From positions 1,302,001 to 1,366,000 of the forward strand of contig NZ_LS999521.1 of the NCBI RefSeq assembly GCF_900520355.1: 64,000 bases of DNA, given 5' to 3'. Positions 57,141-64,000 of this stretch are shown piece by piece (the stretch's first letter is position 1; each line of letters opens with the position of its first letter). The position numbers and the translations under genes were made by a program. Origin of the DNA: Acinetobacter calcoaceticus. GTDB lineage: Bacteria; Pseudomonadota; Gammaproteobacteria; Pseudomonadales; Moraxellaceae. Below the pieces are notes generated by a model, which did no database searches, was not told the DNA's origin, and worked only from the letters and a program-made list of their open reading frames with translations.

Positions 57141-57287
57141 TCCACTTTTGCAGTATTAATGTCTATCTTGGCATGAAATTATAAAAATAAAGTGCTTAGT
57201 TGAGAATTATACTAAGCGACAGTCATGTAAGATCAGTTTACTATAAAGATTATATAGTACTAAGACAAATGTTTAAGGAGAATTTTA

Positions 57288-58124
57288 ATGTCAGAAAGTA
57301 AACAATTTAAGCGAAGCGTTTTTTTTATTTCTGATGGAACTGCAATTACTGCAGAGACTCTTGGACATTCGTTATTAGCACAATTTCCCAATGTAGATTT
57401 TGATATCCATATCATGCCGTATATTGCAACCGAAGAGGCGGCAATGGAGATTGTGGTTGAGATTAATCGATGCCAAACCAAAGATGGTTGTTTGCCTTTA
57501 GTATTTGATACTTTAGTTGATCCGCATGTACGAGAAATCATTAATACGGCTAAAGCAGTTAATCTTGATGTATTTGAAGGGCTAATCAGTAAGCTTGAGC
57601 AAGAGTTAGGAATCCCGCCGACAACTTTGGTTGGACAGACTCATGCGGTAACCGATTCTGAATCTTATAAAGCCCGTATTGATGCTGTTCATTTTGCGCT
57701 TGATAATGATGATGGAGCACGTACTCGTCATTATGATAAGGCGGATTTAATCTTAATTGGAGTTTCTCGTTCGGGTAAAACGCCGACCTCTATTTACTTA
57801 TCGCTTCAATTCGGTATTCGTGTTGCAAACTATCCATTAACAGAAGAAGATTTGGACGATAACCGTTTGCCAGCAGTACTAAGACCACATCGTAGTAAAT
57901 TGTTTGGTTTAATGATTGATGCTGAGCGATTAGTTGCGATTCGTAGTGAGCGTAAAGCTAATAGTCGTTATGCAAGTTTTAGCCAATGCCAAATGGAACT
58001 TAGAGCAATTGAAGGAATCTATATTTCAGAAGGCATTAAATATTTAAACGTGACTGAAATGTCAATTGAAGAAATTTCAACACGTGTTTTACAAATGACA
58101 GGATTAAAACGTCGTATTGGTTAA
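57288..58124 (+). CDS. ppsR: PEP synthase regulatory protein (kinase/pyrophosphorylase)
   Basis: 278 residues, DUF299 family. It inactivates PpsA by ADP-dependent phosphorylation of a threonine and reactivates it by phosphate-dependent dephosphorylation. The P-loop GVSRSGKT is at 158-165; FFISDGTAITAETLGHSLL and RYASFSQCQMELRAIE are conserved. Its position opposite ppsA supports the call. Confidence 0.94.
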   Translation: MSESKQFKRSVFFISDGTAITAETLGHSLLAQFPNVDFDIHIMPYIATEEAAMEIVVEINRCQTKDGCLPLVFDTLVDPHVREIINTAKAVNLDVFEGLISKLEQELGIPPTTLVGQTHAVTDSESYKARIDAVHFALDNDDGARTRHYDKADLILIGVSRSGKTPTSIYLSLQFGIRVANYPLTEEDLDDNRLPAVLRPHRSKLFGLMIDAERLVAIRSERKANSRYASFSQCQMELRAIEGIYISEGIKYLNVTEMSIEEISTRVLQMTGLKRRIG

Positions 58125-58512
58125 TTTAATCAATTGCTTATTTTAACCATTCAATTTGTGTATATTAGTTTATAAATAAGTTGAATGGTTTTTTAAATAT
58201 AAAATACAATAAAAATAAAAGTTTTAAATATAAAACTAAACATTATTAAATGTTTTTTATTGGTTATAAACCTGTAGTTCTTTTGCAACTCATTTGTAAA
58301 TTTAAATAACACTATTGAAAAGAAGTGTATGTATTTTATTGTGCTGAAAAATAGTAATTATTTAATTTTACTAAATATTTTAAAAAAACAATCAAAAAAA
58401 ATCCACATTTCAAAAAATGTTAACTAGGTCACACTATTTTACTGTTGTGTGATTATTTATTTATTTTTAATTATACTTTCCCACCTCGATATGGGACTAT
58501 CCGATTATCAAA
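58125..58512. other. Intergenic region before pgaA
   Basis: 388 bp: the ppsR terminator (58145-58195) and then an AT-rich stretch before pgaA. A TATACT (58472-58477) may be the -10 element of the pga promoter, but no -35 at normal spacing is clear. No gene seen. Confidence 0.5.
58145..58195 (+). terminator. ppsR terminator
   Basis: AACCATTCAA (58145-58154) pairs with TTGAATGGTT (58181-58190), with a 26-nt AT-rich loop and a following TTTT. Confidence 0.7.
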
Positions 58513-60954
58513 ATGCTAAAAAAATGTGTTTTTTCATTGGTATACATCTTACCTCTCAATTTATATGCTGCTCAAGTGGACGAATTGAGAGAGCAGGCTA
58601 TTCACACTTATAAAGCTGGACAAACTCACCAAGCAATATTTCAACTGGACCAATTGCTAAAAACTTATCCGCATGATCAAAAGTTGTTAGCTGATTATTT
58701 AGTTGTAATGTCAAATGAAAAAAAAGATCTATTAACTTTTTCTCAGCATTTAGCCAATATTAATTCGGTTACTTTTCCAGAATATGGACAGTTACCTTTA
58801 ATACGTAATTTTCGTGATTTTAAACACTTTAAAAATGCGATTGATTGGTCGAATAAATTTAATATTCAAAAAACACTTGATGGGCAGATTTTGTTAGCAG
58901 TTTTATATGCTGAAGCTCAAGATATTGTAAATGCCAAAGCACAGTTAGCAAAAATTAATAGTAAAAATCTGAAGACTGATCAACTTGTACAAATAGCCTA
59001 TGCATATCGTCTTATCAATTTACCTGTAGATGCTTTATCTGCAATTGAGCAAGCATATAAGCAGCAGCCCCAGTCTTTTGCAGTTTTACAAGAATACAGT
59101 TATGACTTAGCGGCTGTGGGGGCTTATAACAAGGCTCAGCAGTTATTGCTTACCAGTGATAAAAATACACAAATAGAATCGTTACAGCACTGGCTACAAG
59201 TTAGTGAGTATTCTCAACGTGTAAATAACGCTATTGCTCGTTATAAATATTTGAATCGGGAAGGAATGTCGGATAGTGAAGGCTTTGCTGAGCTTGATGC
59301 TGTGTTGAAGCAAGGTGAGCAAATGCAACCTTTGATTCAACCGTCAGACCCTAATTATTTAAGATTCCATTATGACTATATATATGCGTTAGATTTCCGT
59401 GGGCGTACTCGTACAGTACTGGATCAATTTACTAAACTAAATGTACCTTTAGAAAAACTACCTGCCTATATTCGTCATGCCATAGCTGATAGTTATTTGG
59501 CTGAAAGACAGCCACAACAAGCTGAGCTTGCTTTTAAAACCTTGTTTACTGAAAAAAACTATCCAGATATGACGGTATACACTGGACTGTACTATTCATA
59601 TATTGAACAAGAAAAATATAAAGAAGCTGAACAATTTTTGGGTGAAGTTGATCGACTTGTTCCGATGTATAAATATAGTCAGGCAAAAGGGGTAGACAAA
59701 ACAAGTCATCCCGACCGTGATGACTATATTACTTTACAAGGCATGCATTTAGCTTATGCAAATCATCTTGATCAAGCAGAAAAGCATTTTCAGAAACAAG
59801 TAGATTTGGCTCCTGCCAATGAGGGTTTAATTAATAATTTAGCTCGTGTCGAGCGTTGGAGAGATAAGCCTCTAGAGTCTAAGCAAACTATTTCTCGTTT
59901 AAATGGTTTAACACCAGTTTCCAAAGATACTCGAATTAATCAGATGCAAAATGCTCAGACTTTAGGGGATATTCCAGAGTGGCGTAAAAATACTGAAAGT
60001 CTTTTGGAATATTATCCTGAAGATGGCGGGGTAATTAAAAGTCGAAAAGAGTTAGATGACCGCAATAGACCGACAATTTCTCACTCAACCACTTGGGGCC
60101 AAAGTAAGGCAGCCGATAGTAGCGATTCTGTGAGTGGGCAAAATGGTTTAAAAGACCGAGAAATGGAAACTCGTCTTAATAGCCCATGGATTAAAGATAA
60201 TTATCGTTTATTTGCTTGGCATCAAGATCGTTTCGGAGAGTACCGTTTTGGCGATGTACATGACCAACGTTATGGTGTTGGGGCTGAGTGGCAAGCGAAC
60301 CGTAAGGCGTTGTCAGCGATTTTATCGCAAAGTACAGATGGCGGGCAAGCAGGTGTTCGTCTTGATTGGTCTCAATGGTTAAACGACCACTGGCAATACC
60401 AATTGCAATATGACAGCCAAGCTAATATTCCATTACAAGCAATTGATGCTGGTGAGGATGGGCAAGCTTACCGTGCTGCTTTGACATGGCAAAAAGATGA
60501 GTCACGCCAAATTGGGGCGAGTTATGGCTTAACCGATATAAGCGATGGTAATACACAACAAGAATTTTCAACTTTTTGGCGTGAACGATTATTTGATGCG
60601 CCGCATCATATTACTTACGGGACCGTTCGTGGATTTTATGGCAGCAATAGTCAAGATCAGACCGCTTACTTTAGTCCCAGCAATCATTACAGTGCTGAGT
60701 TGAATTTAAGCCATGACTGGGTAACTTGGCGAGAATATGAACGCTCATTTAAGCAGCATTTTGAGGCTGGAGTCGGACTTTATAAACAAGCAGATTATTC
60801 AGCTAGACCAACATACTCTTTGCAATATCAACATCAATGGCAGCTCTCACGGACTTGGCAGCTCAATTATGGAATTGGTTGGCAATACCATCCATATGAT
60901 GGTCATGATGAACAACATACCTACGGTATTTTCGGATTTGAAGGGCGTTTTTAA
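58513..60954 (+). CDS. pgaA: Poly-beta-1,6-N-acetylglucosamine export porin
   Basis: 813 residues: signal peptide (MLKKCVFSLVYILPLNLYA), a periplasmic superhelix of TPR repeats (about 25-500) that binds the deacetylated polymer, and a C-terminal beta-barrel of about 300 residues ending in GIFGFEGRF. It exports PNAG across the outer membrane. The C-terminal part has the conserved GVGAEWQ and YGIGWQYHPYDG regions. First of pgaABC(D); its stop overlaps the pgaB start (TAATG). Confidence 0.94.
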   Translation: MLKKCVFSLVYILPLNLYAAQVDELREQAIHTYKAGQTHQAIFQLDQLLKTYPHDQKLLADYLVVMSNEKKDLLTFSQHLANINSVTFPEYGQLPLIRNFRDFKHFKNAIDWSNKFNIQKTLDGQILLAVLYAEAQDIVNAKAQLAKINSKNLKTDQLVQIAYAYRLINLPVDALSAIEQAYKQQPQSFAVLQEYSYDLAAVGAYNKAQQLLLTSDKNTQIESLQHWLQVSEYSQRVNNAIARYKYLNREGMSDSEGFAELDAVLKQGEQMQPLIQPSDPNYLRFHYDYIYALDFRGRTRTVLDQFTKLNVPLEKLPAYIRHAIADSYLAERQPQQAELAFKTLFTEKNYPDMTVYTGLYYSYIEQEKYKEAEQFLGEVDRLVPMYKYSQAKGVDKTSHPDRDDYITLQGMHLAYANHLDQAEKHFQKQVDLAPANEGLINNLARVERWRDKPLESKQTISRLNGLTPVSKDTRINQMQNAQTLGDIPEWRKNTESLLEYYPEDGGVIKSRKELDDRNRPTISHSTTWGQSKAADSSDSVSGQNGLKDREMETRLNSPWIKDNYRLFAWHQDRFGEYRFGDVHDQRYGVGAEWQANRKALSAILSQSTDGGQAGVRLDWSQWLNDHWQYQLQYDSQANIPLQAIDAGEDGQAYRAALTWQKDESRQIGASYGLTDISDGNTQQEFSTFWRERLFDAPHHITYGTVRGFYGSNSQDQTAYFSPSNHYSAELNLSHDWVTWREYERSFKQHFEAGVGLYKQADYSARPTYSLQYQHQWQLSRTWQLNYGIGWQYHPYDGHDEQHTYGIFGFEGRF

Positions 60955-62780
60955 TGAATAATATGATGTCAAAAATGTTGAGCTGTGTGTTTGCTTCAAC
61001 ATTATTACCCGTACAATTTTCTCATGCCCGAATTGAAACTGAATTACCAAAAAATCATACGGTTTCTTTAACTTTTCATGACGTACGAGATGATGTACTA
61101 AAGGAAGGTGACCGTGATGTTTATGCGATTCAGACCAATAATCTGGCACAGTTTTTAGATTGGCTGAGTCAATCTGACTGGAAGCCGATTCGTTTAAAAG
61201 ATATTGAGGAGGCCCGCCGACAAGGTAAGGAGTTGCCGCATAACTCTATTCTACTTACTTTCGATGATGGGGCCTTGAGTAGTTATAGCCGAGTATTTCC
61301 ATTACTTAAGCAATATGATATTCCGGCAGTTTTTGCTCTTCCAACCAGTTGGATGAATGGCAATACGCAGGCAGGTTATGAAGCCTATGGTCAAGGTAAC
61401 TTGGTGAACTGGGCTCAAGTTCGTGAAATGCAAGCATCAGGGTTAGCTGAGTTTGCAAGCCATAGTGACGATTTGCATCATGGCATATTAGCCAATCCTC
61501 AAGGTAATGAGCAGCCCGCTGCGACTTCGTATGCATATTTAAAATCTCAATCACGTTATGAAACAGATGCAGAATATCAACAACGTATTTTGCAAGATTT
61601 GAAGAAATCCTATGCCGTTTTGAAAAAAGAAGTCGGTGTTAATCCCAAAGCAATTATTTGGCCTTATGGCGCTGTAAATGAGCAACTGGAAAAACTAGCG
61701 CAGCAAGCAGGCTTTGAGTTTTCTTTCAGTTTGGGTCGTGACGGTATGAATCGGGTGGGTGATTCAACATTTAAACGAAGCTTGGTAATAAATAACCCTA
61801 CAGCTGAACAGCTCACTGAAGGCATGTTAAATATTTTGAACTTTGAAGAGTCTGATTTATTTAAAGAACCTCGTCATTTTGTGAGTATGGATTTAAAGCA
61901 GTTAGCAGCTGCACAAAATACTCAAACAGATGAAAAATTAGGACAGTTATTATCAAAACTGTATAGCTTAAAAAACAATGCCTTAATTTTAAAACCTTTG
62001 GAAGATAAAAATGCCGATGGGAAATATGATGTTGCTTATTTCTCTACAGATAAAATGCCTGTGCAACAAGATATTTTAAACCGTAGTTTATGGCAGGCTC
62101 AAACTCGTGCAGGCCAAGCGGTAATATTAGAGTTGCCGGCTTACCCTCAGAAAGATAAGCCATTTTTAGCAGTAGATTTGGCAAAAGATATTGCACGCTT
62201 AAATAGTAATTTAAGTGGTATTCAGCTTAATGCGGGAACAGCTTTAAATTGCGAAATGCAAAAAGTAACTGTGCAAGAGGGTAGTTGTATTGAACAATCA
62301 AAACATCTAGCACAACTTAGCCAACTTACCAAAAATGCTGTAAAGCCGTATTTAAATATGAGTAACCAAGGGCAATTTATTTTATTGCTTACTCCTGATT
62401 TAGATCATGTAGAAAACTTACCAGCGCTTTTAAAAACACTTTTATCGCAACATGATTTGGTCAATTTAAAGTTCAATATGATTGGCAAGAAAAAACAATT
62501 TAATCAATTGTTAGCCCTATTAAATACGCTTAATGGAAAAGATAAGCAAAGAATAATGATGACTTTAGTATTGCCGGAAAACTCTCAAAAGACCAGTTGG
62601 GAAGAAGTACAGCAAGGGCTCTTTTCGATTCAGCGTATAGGAATTCAGAAATTCGGTATTGATGGCTATAATTTTGAAAAATCAAAAGATGTACATCAAT
62701 ATTTATATAATCCACTTAGCTTGAATTATAGCCCTGTTATGTATCAGCCTTTTGCTGGATTAGTAGAGGGGAAAAAGTAA
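60954..62780 (+). CDS. pgaB: Poly-beta-1,6-N-acetylglucosamine N-deacetylase
   Basis: 608 residues: signal peptide, an N-terminal CE4 deacetylase domain (LLTFDDGALSSYSRVFP with the catalytic Asp pair, FASHSDDLHHG with the metal histidines, and IIWPYGAVN) and a C-terminal glycoside-hydrolase-like domain. It partly deacetylates PNAG for export. Unlike E. coli PgaB the signal peptide shows no proper lipobox (the only early cysteine is residue 11), so it may be soluble in the periplasm. Coupled to both neighbours by TAATG. Confidence 0.94.
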   Translation: MNNMMSKMLSCVFASTLLPVQFSHARIETELPKNHTVSLTFHDVRDDVLKEGDRDVYAIQTNNLAQFLDWLSQSDWKPIRLKDIEEARRQGKELPHNSILLTFDDGALSSYSRVFPLLKQYDIPAVFALPTSWMNGNTQAGYEAYGQGNLVNWAQVREMQASGLAEFASHSDDLHHGILANPQGNEQPAATSYAYLKSQSRYETDAEYQQRILQDLKKSYAVLKKEVGVNPKAIIWPYGAVNEQLEKLAQQAGFEFSFSLGRDGMNRVGDSTFKRSLVINNPTAEQLTEGMLNILNFEESDLFKEPRHFVSMDLKQLAAAQNTQTDEKLGQLLSKLYSLKNNALILKPLEDKNADGKYDVAYFSTDKMPVQQDILNRSLWQAQTRAGQAVILELPAYPQKDKPFLAVDLAKDIARLNSNLSGIQLNAGTALNCEMQKVTVQEGSCIEQSKHLAQLSQLTKNAVKPYLNMSNQGQFILLLTPDLDHVENLPALLKTLLSQHDLVNLKFNMIGKKKQFNQLLALLNTLNGKDKQRIMMTLVLPENSQKTSWEEVQQGLFSIQRIGIQKFGIDGYNFEKSKDVHQYLYNPLSLNYSPVMYQPFAGLVEGKK

Positions 62781-64000
62781 TGAGAGTATTACTCGATATT
62801 CTATTTGCTTTTGCCTTTTTATATCCTTTACTCATGGCTTGGACATGGATGGTAGGGGGGCTTTGGTTTTTCTTTAAAAGGGAATACCGTGAACAAACAC
62901 TCCCTGAGCCAACCAGTGAAGGGTGCAGTATTATTATTCCGTGTTTTAACGAAGAAGCCCAAGTGCGACAAACAATTCGTTATGCACTGCAAACAAAATA
63001 TCCTAATTTTGAAGTGATCGCTGTCAATGATGGAAGTAGTGACAGGACCGCCGAAATCCTTGATGAATTGTCAGCGCAAGATTCACGACTTCGGGTTGTA
63101 CACTTAGCAGAAAATCAGGGTAAGGCTGTAGCTTTAAGATCGGGGGTGCTGGTCAGTAAATACGAATATCTTGTTTGTATTGATGGGGATGCATTGTTAC
63201 ATCCACATGCAGTACTTTGGTTAATGCAGCCATTTATTAATTTCCCGCGAATTGGTGCTGTAACGGGTAATCCACGAATTTTAAACCGATCTAGTATTTT
63301 AGGGAAATTACAGGTTGGTGAGTTTTCTTCGATTATTGGTTTAATTAAACGTGCACAGCGTACATATGGTCGTATTTTTACAGTATCTGGTGTGATTGCA
63401 GCGTTTCGTAAAACAGCGCTCGTTCGAGTTGGGTTTTGGTCAGACGATAAAATTACCGAAGATATTGATATTTCTTGGAAGCTACAGCTGGACCATTGGG
63501 ATATTCAGTATATTCCACAAGCGCTTTGCTATATCTATATGCCCGAGACATTTACAGGTCTATGGAAACAGCGCCTTCGCTGGGCACAAGGTGGGGTAGA
63601 GGTTCTTTTAGAATATATCCCGCAAATGTTTAAGCTACGCGTACGCCGTATGTGGCCAGTGATGATTGAAGCTCTAGTTAGCATTATTTGGTCTTATGTG
63701 ATGATTCTGATATTCATTCTGTTTTTTACAGGGTTATTTATTGAATTACCTTTGCAATGGCAGATCAAAACACTGATGCCACAGTGGTATGGCGTGATAT
63801 TAGGCGGCACATGTCTGATACAGTTTTTGGTGAGTTTGTGGATTGACCAGCGTTATGACCGTGGTCGCTTCTTTAGAAACTATTTCTGGGTTATTTGGTA
63901 CCCGTTATTTTTCTGGTTACTTACTTTATTTACAAGCGTTGTTGCCGTACCAAAAACTTTATTTAACACTAAAAAACGTGCTCGCTGGGTCAGCCCAGAC
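62780..64000 (+). CDS. pgaC: Poly-beta-1,6-N-acetylglucosamine synthase (3' end beyond window)
   Basis: 407 codons are present and the frame is open at the window edge. N-terminal helix, then a family-2 glycosyltransferase domain: IIIPCFNEEAQV, VIAVNDGSSDRTAEIL, the D-x-D-like CIDGDALLHP, base TEDIDISW and QRLRWAQGG (the QxxRW motif), followed by at least four membrane helices. It polymerises UDP-GlcNAc into PNAG in the inner membrane. The start overlaps the pgaB stop as TAATG. Confidence 0.95.
   Translation, partial: MRVLLDILFAFAFLYPLLMAWTWMVGGLWFFFKREYREQTLPEPTSEGCSIIIPCFNEEAQVRQTIRYALQTKYPNFEVIAVNDGSSDRTAEILDELSAQDSRLRVVHLAENQGKAVALRSGVLVSKYEYLVCIDGDALLHPHAVLWLMQPFINFPRIGAVTGNPRILNRSSILGKLQVGEFSSIIGLIKRAQRTYGRIFTVSGVIAAFRKTALVRVGFWSDDKITEDIDISWKLQLDHWDIQYIPQALCYIYMPETFTGLWKQRLRWAQGGVEVLLEYIPQMFKLRVRRMWPVMIEALVSIIWSYVMILIFILFFTGLFIELPLQWQIKTLMPQWYGVILGGTCLIQFLVSLWIDQRYDRGRFFRNYFWVIWYPLFFWLLTLFTSVVAVPKTLFNTKKRARWVSPD

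Noticed and set aside
1..64000. Insertion sequences, prophage, integron, CRISPR, tRNA or rRNA genes.
   Set aside because: No transposase or integrase reading frame, no regularly spaced direct repeats and no RNA gene sequence were recognised in the window.

Overview
The window looks like chromosomal DNA of an Acinetobacter, most likely of the A. baumannii/calcoaceticus complex. The basis is low GC, gammaproteobacterial-style genes (cyoABCDE, rpsF-rpsR-rplI-dnaB-alr, metNIQ, pgaABC, ppsA/ppsR) and protein sequences that read as Acinetobacter from memory; species was not tested. I saw no rRNA, tRNA, CRISPR array, integrase, transposase or prophage gene.

Layout. 1-2651: the end of a lipid-modification operon (cyclopropane synthase, DUF1295 membrane protein, coclaurine N-methyltransferase-like methyltransferase), then a histidine kinase whose response regulator gene converges on it (2681-4701). 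4719-5752: a secreted protein and an NTF2-like lipoprotein. 5911-7662: an AT-rich cassette of Nudix, P-loop kinase and GNAT genes, next to a divergent Asp/Glu racemase. 8686-15091: a tightly packed seven-gene operon (quinone oxidoreductase, TauD-type dioxygenase, BKACE enzyme, MFS carrier, DsbA/FrnE-like oxidoreductase, Rieske ferredoxin, YeiH/TauZ-type exporter), followed by an AraC regulator, a small hydrolase, a DUF1302 outer-membrane protein and a PQQ-type dehydrogenase lipoprotein (to 20963). 20995-28069: GNAT, sterol-desaturase-like protein, MFS pump with divergent TetR regulator, dctA and gloB.

28229-44677: metQ-metNI with two terminator-like hairpins in and before the operon; fis-purH-purD; prmA and a DUF3426 protein; mnmG; a WYL regulator divergent from the ATP-grasp/alpha-E/transglutaminase/Anbu proteasome-like operon. 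44738-57140 is mostly core minus-strand: alr, dnaB, rplI, rpsR, rpsF (with an S6:S18-type leader), cyoEDCBA, an RDD/GYF protein and ppsA. 57288-64000: ppsR, then pgaA, pgaB and a truncated pgaC for poly-N-acetylglucosamine biofilm polysaccharide.

The best candidates for undescribed biology are the 8.7-15.1 kb operon and its regulation. A TauD-type desulfonating oxygenase together with a sulfite/sulfate-type exporter suggests catabolism of an organosulfonate-like compound. A nearly identical 20-bp element (19 of 20 bases) stands about 80 nt before this operon and before the hydrolase gene beside the AraC regulator, linking them as a probable regulon. The Anbu operon is a known but functionally obscure system. 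Smaller leads are the Nudix-kinase-GNAT cassette, the metQ leader and metQ/metN hairpins, and the ribosomal protein leader.
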